A stretch of DNA of 64,000 nucleotides from Bog-950 sp044225825 (lineage in GTDB: Bacteria; Bacteroidota; Bacteroidia; Chitinophagales; LD1), in contig JBGAIB010000001.1 of NCBI GenBank assembly GCA_044225825.1, positions 434,001 through 498,000 of the forward strand, given 5' to 3'. A program made the position numbers and the translations under genes. Each line of letters starts with the position of its first letter. Position 1 is the stretch's first letter. The notes beneath the pieces were generated by a model that did not search any database, was not told the origin of the DNA, and was given only the letters and a program-made list of their open reading frames with translations. This document shows, one piece after another, positions 17,096 to 25,837 of the stretch.

Positions 17096-18049
17096 ATGAA
17101 CAGCGATACGATACTGGTTACAGGCGCAGGAGGGCAAATTGGCACCGAGTTGGTACTGGCGCTTCGTAAACTCTATAAAAATGTAATAGCCAGCGACTTA
17201 AAGGACCCTTCGGAGGTATTAAAACAAGGGGGTGAATTTGTGCGGTTGGATGTGCTTTCTAAAAATAGTCTTACCGAGGTAGTGCAGCGTTATGGTGTAA
17301 AACAAATTTATCACCTGGCTGCCATCCTTTCTGCTACCGGTGAAAAGAATCCTGAATTAGCCTGGCGTATCAATATGAAAGGCTTGCGCAACATATTGGA
17401 TGTTAGCGTAGAAAACGGACTGAAAAAAGTATTTTTCCCCAGCACCATCGCTGTTTTCGGTCCCACAACGCCACGGGTAAATACGCCCCAATACACGGTA
17501 ATGGAACCCAATACCATCTACGGCATCAGCAAGCAGGCCGGTGAGCGTTGGTGTGATTGGTATTTCCAAAAGAAAGGGCTGGATGTAAGAAGCATTCGTT
17601 ACCCGGGTTTAATAAGCTATAAAACCAAAGCGGGCGGCGGTACCACCGATTATGCCGTAGATATTTTCTTTGAAGCAGTAGAAAAGAAAACCTATAAGTG
17701 TTTCCTGAAAGAAGATACTACCCTGCCCATGATGTACATGCCTGATGCAATACGCGGTACGATTGAACTGATGGAAGCTCCCGCGGAAAAAATAACAGTG
17801 CGCAGCGGATATAACTTTGCCGGATTTAGTTTTTCGCCTGCGGACCTGGCGGCTGAAATAAAAAAGACCATTCCTGATTTTACGATTAGCTACGAACCGG
17901 ATTTCAGACAGGCTATTGCAGAAAGCTGGCCTGAAAGTATTGATGATTCGGTAGCACAACATGATTGGGGCTGGAAACCCGAATACAATCTTGAAAAAAT
18001 GGCCAGGGATATGCTGGTGAATATAGAAGCACAGCACACTCCGGCTTAA
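17096..18049 (+). CDS. L-threonine 3-dehydrogenase, SDR type
   Basis: An NAD-dependent extended short-chain dehydrogenase of 317 aa. The nucleotide motif GAGGQIGTE is near residue 10 and the catalytic Tyr-x3-Lys is in IYGISKQAGE, with SSTIAVFG-type Ser/Thr region (PSTIAVFGP) before it. The segment RYPGLISYKTKAGGGTTDYAV is characteristic of the SDR-type threonine dehydrogenases found in Bacteroidota, which oxidise L-threonine to 2-amino-3-ketobutyrate. No 2-amino-3-ketobutyrate ligase lies next to it. The family call is good; a related UDP-sugar epimerase is unlikely. Confidence 0.85.
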   Translation: MNSDTILVTGAGGQIGTELVLALRKLYKNVIASDLKDPSEVLKQGGEFVRLDVLSKNSLTEVVQRYGVKQIYHLAAILSATGEKNPELAWRINMKGLRNILDVSVENGLKKVFFPSTIAVFGPTTPRVNTPQYTVMEPNTIYGISKQAGERWCDWYFQKKGLDVRSIRYPGLISYKTKAGGGTTDYAVDIFFEAVEKKTYKCFLKEDTTLPMMYMPDAIRGTIELMEAPAEKITVRSGYNFAGFSFSPADLAAEIKKTIPDFTISYEPDFRQAIAESWPESIDDSVAQHDWGWKPEYNLEKMARDMLVNIEAQHTPA

Positions 18050-18064
18050 AACGGTTGCCTATAC

Positions 18065-19231
18065 ATGTTTTCTACCCAACCTGTAAATACCGCACAAACC
18101 GAACGGCAGTTCTACGAATTGCCTTATCGCATTTATAAAGGCGACCCAAACTGGGTAGCTCCTTTAAAACAGGATGTACAAAAAGTTTTTGACCCTAAAC
18201 GCAATACCTTTTTTGCCAACGGCGAATGCGCCCGATGGATACTTCAAAACCAGCAGGGAGAGGTAGTAGGCCGCATTGCTGCCTTTATTGATAAAACCAC
18301 CGCTTTTACCGAGGTACAGCCAACCGGTGGTTGCGGTTTCTTTGAATGTATTAACGACCGCGAAGCTGCTTTTTTATTATTTGATACCGCTGCAGCCTGG
18401 CTACAACAACGCGGTATGGAAGCCATGGATGGTCCGATAAATTTTGGTGAACGAAATGCCTGGTGGGGCTTGCTGATAGAGGGTTTTACAGCCGCTACGT
18501 ACCAAATGAATTACAACCCACCTTACTATCAGCAACTGTTTGAGGAATATGGTTTCCGGGATTATTTTCAACAATACTCCTATGGTTTAAATATCACGCA
18601 AACGCTACCGGAGCGCTATAAACCTATCGTAGAACGCTTAAAGCGTAGCGGTGATTATACCTTCCGCCATGCACAAAAAAGTGAATTGCGGAACTATGCA
18701 CGCGACTTTAGTTCGGTGTTTAACCGGGCCTGGGAGTTTCTGCCGAATTATCATCCCATGACCGAGGATCAGGCGTGGAAGATTTTTAAAAGTTTTAAGC
18801 CGGTAATGGTAGACTACCTGGCCTGGTTTGGTTACTATAAACAGGAACCCATAGCAACCTTTATTATGCTACCCGAATTAAACGGTTGGTTCAAACATTT
18901 GAATGGCAACTTAAACTTTTGGGGTCTGCTGAAATTTTTATGGCTGAAAACATTTGACAAGAGCAACCGAAAGGTATTTGGCATCGTATTCGGCGTGGTG
19001 CCCGAGCAACAACGCAAAGGAGTTGAAGCGGCCATTGTATTAGCCGCAGACGAAGCAGTTCGCCCACGCGGCAGGTGGGATGAAATTGAGCTAACCTGGA
19101 TTGGCGATTTTAATGCGAAAATGATTCGGACCTGCGAAGCACTCGGCGCTAAGCTTGTAAAACGACATATTACCTATCGTAAACTCTTTAATCCGGAGGC
19201 TGCCTTTAAAAGGCACCCCTTGGTAGAGTAA
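18065..19231 (+). CDS. GNAT-like N-acetyltransferase family protein
   Basis: A 388-aa cytosolic protein, 15 bp after the threonine dehydrogenase and therefore probably co-transcribed. An N-terminal portion begins with a PYRIYKGDPNWVAPL motif. The C-terminal GNAT-like fold has a possible acetyl-CoA loop VPEQQRKGVEAAIVL (about residue 315), followed by ELTWIGDFNAKMIRTCEALGA as in acyltransferases. Members are widely annotated as hypothetical N-acetyltransferases. The substrate is unknown. Confidence 0.78.
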   Translation: MFSTQPVNTAQTERQFYELPYRIYKGDPNWVAPLKQDVQKVFDPKRNTFFANGECARWILQNQQGEVVGRIAAFIDKTTAFTEVQPTGGCGFFECINDREAAFLLFDTAAAWLQQRGMEAMDGPINFGERNAWWGLLIEGFTAATYQMNYNPPYYQQLFEEYGFRDYFQQYSYGLNITQTLPERYKPIVERLKRSGDYTFRHAQKSELRNYARDFSSVFNRAWEFLPNYHPMTEDQAWKIFKSFKPVMVDYLAWFGYYKQEPIATFIMLPELNGWFKHLNGNLNFWGLLKFLWLKTFDKSNRKVFGIVFGVVPEQQRKGVEAAIVLAADEAVRPRGRWDEIELTWIGDFNAKMIRTCEALGAKLVKRHITYRKLFNPEAAFKRHPLVE

Positions 19232-19308
19232 GCGTAATCCTTGAAAAGCAAACACACCAACTTTCATTTATTCCCAAAAACCTACTTTAGCACCCCAATT
19301 CTTCAGCG

Positions 19309-20547
19309 ATGATAAAATACGAGAAACATATAATGGCCAATGGCTTAAAGGTATTGGTGCACGAAGATCATTCCACCTCTATGGCAGTGGTAAATGTACT
19401 TTACCAGGTTGGTTCGCGGGATGAAAACCCCGACCAAACCGGTTTTGCCCACCTGTTTGAGCATTTTATGTTCGAAGGATCCGTGAACATTCCGGAATTT
19501 GATACCCCATTACAAAACGCGGGTGGCGAAAACAATGCGTTTACCTCCACCGACATTACCAACTACTACGATATACTACCTGCCGCAAACCTGGAAACTG
19601 CTTTTTGGCTGGAAAGCGACCGTATGTTATCGCTGGCATTTGACGAAGCCAGTTTGAATACCCAGAAAAATGTAGTGATGGAGGAGTTCAAAGAACACTA
19701 TATCAATCAGCCTTATGGCGACGTATGGCATAAACTAAGCGAACTAGCCTATAAGGTACATCCATATCGTTGGCCGGTTATCGGTAAGGACCTTACACAT
19801 ATCGAAAAAGTGCAAATGCAGAGTGCCCGCGATTTCTTTTTCAAATACTACCGCCCGAACAACGCCATATTAGTGGTGGCCGGCGATGTAAAGCCAACCG
19901 AAGTTTTCGCCCTGGCTGAAAAGTGGTTCGGTGAAATACCTGCCGGCCCGGCTATTGTTAAAAATATTCCAGCCGAACCCGTCCAAAACGAGGCCCGGCG
20001 CCAAAGTGTAAAGGCGAACGTGCCGGTTACCGCCTTTTATAAGGCATTTAAAATGGCTAACCGCAAACATCCCGATTACTATGCAGCCGATTTATTACGC
20101 GACATATTAAGCACCGGCGATTCCTCACGTTTGTATCAGACGCTGGTGAAAGAGAAGAAGATATTCAGCAGTGTAAGTGCCTATGCTACCGAAACGGTAG
20201 ACGCGGGCCTTTTTATGGTGGAAGGCAAACTGCATAAAGGTATTGCCATTGAAGAAGCTGAGAAAGCCGTGGATGAGGTATTAGCGGAAGTAGCCGCTAA
20301 ACCCGTTACAGACCGGGAACTAACCAAAGTGAAAAATAAAATTGAATCGTATCTCGCCTTTGGGGATACCAATATTCTGAACCGCGCCATGAACCTGGCC
20401 TATTTTGAAATGCTTGGTGATGCGGCAGATGTAAACCAGGAAATTGAACGTTACCGCGCTGTAACCGCCGAACAAATGCAGCGTGCCGCGGCAGCTATGT
20501 TCCGTCAGGAGAACTCCAGCACTCTGTATTACCTGAGCGAAAATTAG
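19309..20547 (+). CDS. M16 family zinc peptidase, catalytic subunit
   Basis: A pitrilysin/processing-peptidase-like protein of 412 aa with the inverted zinc motif H48-L-F-E51-H52 and the downstream glutamate in the helix NVVMEEFKEHY. The second half holds the inactive C-terminal M16 domain. There is no signal peptide, so it is probably cytosolic. The next gene, 29 bp downstream, encodes a partner M16 protein without the zinc site; such pairs form heterodimers like mitochondrial MPP and bacterial two-subunit peptidases. Confidence 0.92.
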   Translation: MIKYEKHIMANGLKVLVHEDHSTSMAVVNVLYQVGSRDENPDQTGFAHLFEHFMFEGSVNIPEFDTPLQNAGGENNAFTSTDITNYYDILPAANLETAFWLESDRMLSLAFDEASLNTQKNVVMEEFKEHYINQPYGDVWHKLSELAYKVHPYRWPVIGKDLTHIEKVQMQSARDFFFKYYRPNNAILVVAGDVKPTEVFALAEKWFGEIPAGPAIVKNIPAEPVQNEARRQSVKANVPVTAFYKAFKMANRKHPDYYAADLLRDILSTGDSSRLYQTLVKEKKIFSSVSAYATETVDAGLFMVEGKLHKGIAIEEAEKAVDEVLAEVAAKPVTDRELTKVKNKIESYLAFGDTNILNRAMNLAYFEMLGDAADVNQEIERYRAVTAEQMQRAAAAMFRQENSSTLYYLSEN

Positions 20548-20576
20548 AATGCTTCATTACGTATTAAATGTAAGAT

Positions 20577-21848
20577 ATGAACCGGACTATAGAACCAGAA
20601 ATAAAATTAATTGAAACTGTAACGCTTCCAGCCGTTGAAAAAATTCAGCTGGACAATGGCGTACCTGTTTATAGCATAAATGCTGGAGAGCAAGACGTCG
20701 TTAAGATCGAGTTTCTTTTTAAGGCAGGTAAGTGGTACGAGGATAAAAACCTTGTAGCTGACTTTACCAACCGCTTATTGCGCGAGGGTACCATCAACCA
20801 CGATTCACGCGAAATTGCAGACTTGTTTGATTACTACGGCACCAACATAAATTATGGCGCGGGGTTTGAAACCGCCGGGGCAGTGCTTTATTCACTTACA
20901 AGCCAGATAGAAAATGTATTACCCTTAATGGGAGAGATATTTTCGGAGGCTGTATTTCCCGAAAAAGAACTGCATACTGCCATCAACAACCGCAAGCAGC
21001 GCTTAAAAGTTGACCTGGAGAAGAACGACTTTATTGCCAATCGAAATTTCGTGGATGCGTTATTTGGTCAGAAACACCCTTATGGGCGGGTTACTGAGTT
21101 TGCCGATTTTGATGTTATAAGCCCTGATGACTTGAAAGCGTTTTACAAGAACCATTATAACGCTTCCAATCTAGCCCTCATTATATCGGGCAAGTATGAT
21201 GCCGGCCTTCTAAGTTTATTGAATAAATATTTCGGCAGCAAAACCTTATTAGGGCCTAAAGCAAGTGAAACACTCTCCTACCCTATTGAAGCCTCGAAAG
21301 ATTTGATACTACATACAGAGAAGAGCGACTCTGTACAATCCGCTATTGCAGTAGGCAACTTAACGATCAATAAATTCCACCCTGACTTCCTTAAACTCTC
21401 CTTACTTAATACCGTTTTCGGAGGTTACTTCGGCTCCCGTTTAATGAGCAATATCCGGGAGGAAAAGGGCTACACGTATGGCATCTACTCTTCGTTTGTA
21501 TCGTACCCCCACAGCGGATTTTTAGAGATAAGTGCCGAAGTAGGCAAGGAAGTCCGTCAAGCCACACTGGATGAGATACAAAAGGAAATAAACATACTCC
21601 GAAGTGAATTGATACCGGAGGATGAACTGCAAATCGTAAAAAATTATATGAGCGGTAAAATCCTGCGCAGCCTTGACGGGGCATTAAAGTTCTCCGAAAC
21701 ACTTAAGGGATTGATCATCTATGGGCAGGATACCGACTACATTATCAAACTGTTACAAACGGTTCGCGAAACCGGCAGTGAAGAATTGTTACGGCTTGCC
21801 AATCAATACTACGATTTCGATAAAATGTATAAGGTAACCGTAGGGTAA
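20577..21848 (+). CDS. M16 family peptidase-like protein, non-catalytic subunit
   Basis: A 423-aa M16-fold protein whose N-terminal domain lacks the HxxEH zinc motif; the equivalent region reads FTNRLLREGTINHD. It retains the family segment GGYFGSRLMSNIREEKGYTYG near residue 280-300, typical of the substrate-binding half of M16 proteins. Placed directly after the catalytic M16 gene, it is most likely its structural partner in a dimer. Confidence 0.9.
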   Translation: MNRTIEPEIKLIETVTLPAVEKIQLDNGVPVYSINAGEQDVVKIEFLFKAGKWYEDKNLVADFTNRLLREGTINHDSREIADLFDYYGTNINYGAGFETAGAVLYSLTSQIENVLPLMGEIFSEAVFPEKELHTAINNRKQRLKVDLEKNDFIANRNFVDALFGQKHPYGRVTEFADFDVISPDDLKAFYKNHYNASNLALIISGKYDAGLLSLLNKYFGSKTLLGPKASETLSYPIEASKDLILHTEKSDSVQSAIAVGNLTINKFHPDFLKLSLLNTVFGGYFGSRLMSNIREEKGYTYGIYSSFVSYPHSGFLEISAEVGKEVRQATLDEIQKEINILRSELIPEDELQIVKNYMSGKILRSLDGALKFSETLKGLIIYGQDTDYIIKLLQTVRETGSEELLRLANQYYDFDKMYKVTVG

Positions 21849-21956
21849 GGCATTCATCAACTTTTATTAATATCATTAAAACAGTTAAAAGATAAATGTT
21901 CCGCTGTAACATTTTGAGTGCTCAGGAGTATATTTAGAATCTAAACCCAAAGCAAC

Positions 21957-22484
21957 ATGAGTTACACCTCGGAGAATGTATCGGCCATGAGCCAGGTTTC
22001 GCTGCAATCAGCAGGCGACCAATTAAAACTTTATATCAACGGCAACTGCAGGGCTACCATCAACCGCGGAAGCACCAGTTGTATTAACCTGTATGTAAAC
22101 ATCGCCAGTTCCGGCTACGACGTATATTATGAGGTATCCACCTCAGCCCACGGACCTACAGATGAAGACGTGCGGAAAATTACCGCCACCAACGGAAACA
22201 CAAACTTTACCATGAATGGGGGCTTGTATGGAGATATTCCTATTATCGAAGGGAATGATGATATACGGTACGGTGGTATAGCAAATCCGGTTAAAGACAA
22301 ATTCAACTTAAAAACCAGTACATTCTTTATTTGCGTAAAATACCTAAGCTACAACTGGGGTACTCCAAAAACACCTAACACCCGTAACACGGCCAGTATA
22401 AAAATTACTACCCCTAATGCCGGTGGAGAAAATACCTGTGCCAATTTATCTACACAATCCTTCTGCTACTGCTCCAGTTGCTAA
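21957..22484 (+). CDS. Small unknown protein with Cys-rich C-terminal tail, next to a PAD-like enzyme
   Basis: A 175-residue protein that I do not recognise. There is no signal peptide or membrane segment. The N-terminal 150 residues look like beta-strand-rich sequence (QLKLYINGNCRATI, INLYVNIASSGYDVYYEV), perhaps a small beta sandwich. Five arginines are present (R32, R37, R73, R104, R143). After a Gly-Gly at 156-157 comes an 18-residue Ser/Thr/Cys-rich tail with cysteines 161, 170, 172 and 175, ending at Cys175. C31, C42 and C126 are further cysteines. The gene ends just before a strong hairpin and the arginine-deiminase-like gene. It could be that enzyme's substrate, or an unrelated small structural protein. 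Confidence 0.7.
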   Translation: MSYTSENVSAMSQVSLQSAGDQLKLYINGNCRATINRGSTSCINLYVNIASSGYDVYYEVSTSAHGPTDEDVRKITATNGNTNFTMNGGLYGDIPIIEGNDDIRYGGIANPVKDKFNLKTSTFFICVKYLSYNWGTPKTPNTRNTASIKITTPNAGGENTCANLSTQSFCYCSSC

Positions 22485-22502
22485 AGCATATTTACTTTCT
22501 TT

Positions 22503-22535
22503 AATGCCGGGTTACTAACCCGGCATTTTTATTTT
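22503..22535 (+). terminator. Terminator or attenuator between the small protein gene and the PAD-like gene
   Basis: A perfect 11-bp stem (AATGCCGGGTT, loop ACT, AACCCGGCATT) is followed by a T-rich tract. It sits 18 bp after the small gene's stop, and its tail ends about 11 bases before the downstream ATG at 22547. The short distance leaves no room for a separate promoter after it, so the downstream enzyme must be made by read-through, or from a promoter overlapping or upstream of the hairpin. Confidence 0.85.
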
Positions 22536-22546
22536 CAGTTTATTGC

Positions 22547-23779
22547 ATGCTTAAACCCTTACTTAAACCGCAGTTCGCCCTACCCATTTCTTCCTTATGG
22601 GCCAGCAATCTGCTTAGCGGTCACATTGCTAATCACCAGCCATTTATTGAACACTTCAAAAACAGCCGATATCAATTACTACATTACAGCGCAGCACACT
22701 TATATCCATGGGTTATAAATTGTATCGCAGCCAATCCTGGCTCGTTTCGGATAATTCCTCCATCTATACGAAATGCTCCCGCTAACATTGCTGATCATCT
22801 GGAAGCCATCAATGATAACAGCATACACGAAGGCATAATCGAAGAGGCCGCGCGTATAGAATTGGGAGATTGCGCTAAACGCCTCGACCTACTTTTTTGT
22901 AATGCACCGGATGCCGCTAACTTACTTCCTCAAGAGGGTGTGCCCTTCATACGCGATGCCCGGTTTTCCGGTGGCCACTCAAAGGGAAATTGGATAGTCG
23001 ATAAAAGATCCCCGCTGTCCCAGATTCCCCATTCAATCGACATGGATCTGGTTCAGGAAGACATTGCTATCGCCAACGGTACTTTTTGGATTGGCAGTAA
23101 TTATACACTGATGGGCATCAGTGAATTTGTATCGAATAACGGTTTTACTGCGCCTGATGTAGATGCCATGAGGCGCACAGAAGAAGCTTTCAAGCGTATA
23201 TTTCAAAACTATGCGGAGTACCCGATAATTTGGGTGCGTCCAGAATTTCCGGTCTCTTATAGGGGGCATGACTATTACTTTCCGCTATCCGGCCATTTGG
23301 ATGATTTTATGTGTCCACTAGTTACAGAAGATGAGAAAGAGGTGTATTTGTTTGCCGAAATCAACAGTGATTACTATTGTGGCAGCCGGCAGGCCGATAG
23401 CGATGTAATTGTTAACTTACAACGACCATTGTTGCAGAAAACAGCTGAGGCCCTATATAAACAATTAGAGCTACGTGGGAGAAGGTTGGAGTTAATCTAT
23501 CTACCCGTCTTATGGGATGATGCCGGCATCTATCCGTATGTCAATTGCATCGTTGAGCGAACTAAATCCATAATTACTCTCCATCTGCCCCGGTTTCGCT
23601 CTGAAGGACATTCCAGGTTTAATGCTCTTAGTGCATCTTGCGAACAAGAGATTTGCAAACGACTAAATGAGTATAAATCCGCTCAACTAAACGCAAGGTT
23701 TATTGATGGCTTCAACTTTATTGAAAATATACGGGCAAACAAAGGTGGGATACACTGTATGGTTAATGTCGTGCCGTAA
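22547..23779 (+). CDS. Protein-arginine-deiminase-like pentein hydrolase
   Basis: A 410-residue cytosolic protein resembling the catalytic domain of protein-arginine deiminases (PAD), which convert arginine side chains to citrulline. The catalytic set is visible: D137 in FIRDARF, H250 and D252 in SGHLDDF (PAD4 has GHVDEF), and C404 in GGIHCMVNV (PAD4 has GEVHCGTNV). The region before the Cys (ARFIDGFNFIENI) also lines up with PAD (FIDDFTPYHML). It lacks the N-terminal Ig-like domains of animal PADs and has no signal peptide, unlike secreted Porphyromonas PPAD. An agmatine- or free-arginine-deiminase activity is possible, since those share the pentein fold. Recognition is by motif memory, not a search. 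Confidence 0.78.
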   Translation: MLKPLLKPQFALPISSLWASNLLSGHIANHQPFIEHFKNSRYQLLHYSAAHLYPWVINCIAANPGSFRIIPPSIRNAPANIADHLEAINDNSIHEGIIEEAARIELGDCAKRLDLLFCNAPDAANLLPQEGVPFIRDARFSGGHSKGNWIVDKRSPLSQIPHSIDMDLVQEDIAIANGTFWIGSNYTLMGISEFVSNNGFTAPDVDAMRRTEEAFKRIFQNYAEYPIIWVRPEFPVSYRGHDYYFPLSGHLDDFMCPLVTEDEKEVYLFAEINSDYYCGSRQADSDVIVNLQRPLLQKTAEALYKQLELRGRRLELIYLPVLWDDAGIYPYVNCIVERTKSIITLHLPRFRSEGHSRFNALSASCEQEICKRLNEYKSAQLNARFIDGFNFIENIRANKGGIHCMVNVVP

Positions 23780-23793
23780 CTTTGGCAATTGCA

Positions 23794-25317
23794 TTAAATA
23801 GCCTTAGCCAAAGTCTTTTGACGACCAAGCCATTCCACGAAAATTTGCACACTATTCAAATTTTCGATTGCAGAAACTTCTTGCCACCGAGCTGTTATGT
23901 CGTCAACGATTTGGGATGGCACTTTTTGGCCCGCTATTTTCATTAGCCCTTTTAAAGCTTCAAAGTAAAACTGCTCCTGGTCTTTCAATGGCCTTTCTTG
24001 CTTAATTGCCCTTATCAAGTTCCGCATTAAGGAATCCACTAGCTGATAATTACCAAGTAGGTAGTGAATGAATATTTCAACTCGCCGACAATCCATTTTT
24101 ATGTCCTTACGGGCCTCAGTTTTATCTCCGAGAATTAGATTGTTATAATCTAAAGCGCCCGAAATTTCTCCGGTCAACAACATGCAAAACATCAAATTGC
24201 TCCAGATGGCTATCCTTCGTGCAGCATTTACTTTGTTGGAATATTTATTCAAACCATCTTCTACAGAACTACGAAGAGCACAACCTTCGGAATATTTACC
24301 TTCCATGATAAATGATTGCAGACGCAGTAAGATCACATTTTGCCAGTCCTCTCCTTCCTCATCAATATCTTTAGAACTAAACTTGCTGGCCTTTTCCAAT
24401 ACGGCATTAAACGAAATAAAATCTTCTACCTTCAATAAGGCGTTCATCAGGTTGTAAAGAGAGATTTTATAAGCTACCCGATCATTCTCAACAAAGTAGG
24501 GGCGCTGCTCATATAATTTTTCTATTTGCAATAAGTTATCAGCGTACTCTCGGCGTTGAAATAGCAAGCGATGACAGAGCGCTTTTGTTTGAAAAAACAA
24601 TTTATCGCAGGTAAATGATTGCCCAGGTTGATAATCAGTTATTAATGGGTTAGCCAAAATCTCGTCAGCCAGTTTCATACCCTCCTCAGAACCGTTGAGT
24701 GAAGCCCTTGCCTGTACAAAAACCCGCTCGTATAAGCGGCGGAGGTCGACATTCAGGTGAAGGAACTTAAACGCCTTCTGCGTTTCTTCTTCTATGGCTG
24801 CATGATTACGACCCAGCTTTTCCTGCTGCCATTCAATAGAAGCTACTATTTCCCTTTGAAGAATAGTTATTAAAAACGGATATAATTCATACTTCCAGGC
24901 TAATTCCTTAGCCTTTTGAATAGCCTTTAAACGATGCTTATTCAGCCGCTTGGTTTTAAAAAAGGTTTCGTCAGCAAGTAAGTCTGTTATTTGCTGCTCT
25001 ATATTACCACCGCTCCGATAGGCGCGCATAGCGTCCGCTATCAAATTTTGCAGTTTTACCTTATCACTGGAGAGGAATTTGCCCAGTCTTTTACGCTTCA
25101 GCGTTTCTAAAAGTAACTCGTCGTCATAGGGTTTGTCATCAGGCCATTCGTCAATAACATCAAATAGTTTTTCGTAGTTGGTTTTACTATTGGCGCTATG
25201 CCGTCCGGCATATAGTTTAAAATACCGCTTTTCATTAGCCGAAAGGGCCTTTACCAATTGATATAATTCATCCTGTACCAGCACGGAGGGAAGATACGAA
25301 CTTTGGAAAATTGCCAC
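23794..25317 (-). CDS. Large helical protein, FKLY paralogue family, copy 1
   Basis: A 507-aa cytosolic, almost entirely alpha-helical protein with no signal peptide, possibly a TPR-like superhelix. I do not recognise a named domain. Its N-terminal motif LVKALSANEKRYFKLYAGR closely matches LIERMNSDEKRFFKLYVQK in the gene at 42398-43945, and both share a downstream Y-x2-LFD-x-I segment and similar length, so they are paralogues. The start appears to be GTG. It converges on the PAD-like gene with only 14 bp between stops. Such families are known only as conserved hypothetical proteins. Confidence 0.78.
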   Translation of the reverse strand: MAIFQSSYLPSVLVQDELYQLVKALSANEKRYFKLYAGRHSANSKTNYEKLFDVIDEWPDDKPYDDELLLETLKRKRLGKFLSSDKVKLQNLIADAMRAYRSGGNIEQQITDLLADETFFKTKRLNKHRLKAIQKAKELAWKYELYPFLITILQREIVASIEWQQEKLGRNHAAIEEETQKAFKFLHLNVDLRRLYERVFVQARASLNGSEEGMKLADEILANPLITDYQPGQSFTCDKLFFQTKALCHRLLFQRREYADNLLQIEKLYEQRPYFVENDRVAYKISLYNLMNALLKVEDFISFNAVLEKASKFSSKDIDEEGEDWQNVILLRLQSFIMEGKYSEGCALRSSVEDGLNKYSNKVNAARRIAIWSNLMFCMLLTGEISGALDYNNLILGDKTEARKDIKMDCRRVEIFIHYLLGNYQLVDSLMRNLIRAIKQERPLKDQEQFYFEALKGLMKIAGQKVPSQIVDDITARWQEVSAIENLNSVQIFVEWLGRQKTLAKAI

Positions 25318-25442
25318 CAGATCTGTTCTAAATTCCGCCTAAATCAAGGCTAATCAGGGCGTTTAGAAGCCATTCTTACAATATCCCAATTAACTGATAA
25401 TCAATAATTAAGATCGAATATTAAGGTTCGGACTTGCAGTTT

Positions 25443-25473
25443 TACCCCTCATGTTGGCTTGAAAGAAGGGGTA
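25443..25473. promoter_or_regulatory. Inverted repeat upstream of the first small LuxR-type gene
   Basis: TACCCCT at 25443-25449 and AGGGGTA at 25467-25473 form perfect 7-bp arms separated by 17 bases, about 40 bp before the ATG of the first HTH gene. A binding site for a LuxR-type protein is possible. Confidence 0.35.
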
Positions 25474-25510
25474 TACCAGTGCACCTTTGTTTCATCAAAC
25501 GCAAAAAGAT

Positions 25511-25771
25511 ATGGAAAAGCTACTTGAATACAGAAGATTATCGGAACGCGAACTGCGGATAATGGAAATGTTCAGCAACGGCGATACACTATCGGAAATT
25601 AGTGAAAAATTATCACTAAGCCATTATGCGGTAGAGGCCGACCGGGTACAGGTGCTACATAAACTTGGAGCCAAAAACATGATACATGCCGTAAAGCTGG
25701 CAGCTGTAAAAGGCTTATTAAACTGGCAGGCTGAGGTAAACCAGGTTGTTACGGAAGCCCCGGTAGCTTAA
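25511..25771 (+). CDS. Small LuxR-type HTH protein 1
   Basis: An 86-residue protein consisting almost only of a GerE/LuxR helix-turn-helix (LSERELRIMEMFSNGDTLSEISEKLSLSHYAVEADR, then KLGAKNMIHAVKLAAVKG). No receiver, PAS or membrane domain is present, so any signal must come from another protein or from expression control. The start was set at the ATG 25511; an upstream TTG adds eight residues. It begins a set of three similar small HTH genes. Confidence 0.82.
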   Translation: MEKLLEYRRLSERELRIMEMFSNGDTLSEISEKLSLSHYAVEADRVQVLHKLGAKNMIHAVKLAAVKGLLNWQAEVNQVVTEAPVA

Positions 25772-25808
25772 TCGGATAAGCGCGGAAATCGATTGTGAAC
25801 AAGAAAAG

Positions 25809-25823
25809 CCGGAATATTTCCGG
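25809..25823. promoter_or_regulatory. Perfect inverted repeat overlapping the ribosome-binding site of the second small HTH gene
   Basis: CCGGAA-TAT-TTCCGG is a perfect 6+3+6 palindrome. Its last bases run into a strong purine-rich Shine-Dalgarno (GGAGGAGGG, 25822-25830) 7 bp before the ATG at 25838. This can be a DNA operator or an RNA hairpin masking the site. Strong Shine-Dalgarno sequences are unusual in Bacteroidota. Confidence 0.5.
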
Positions 25824-25837
25824 AGGAGGGCAGAAGT

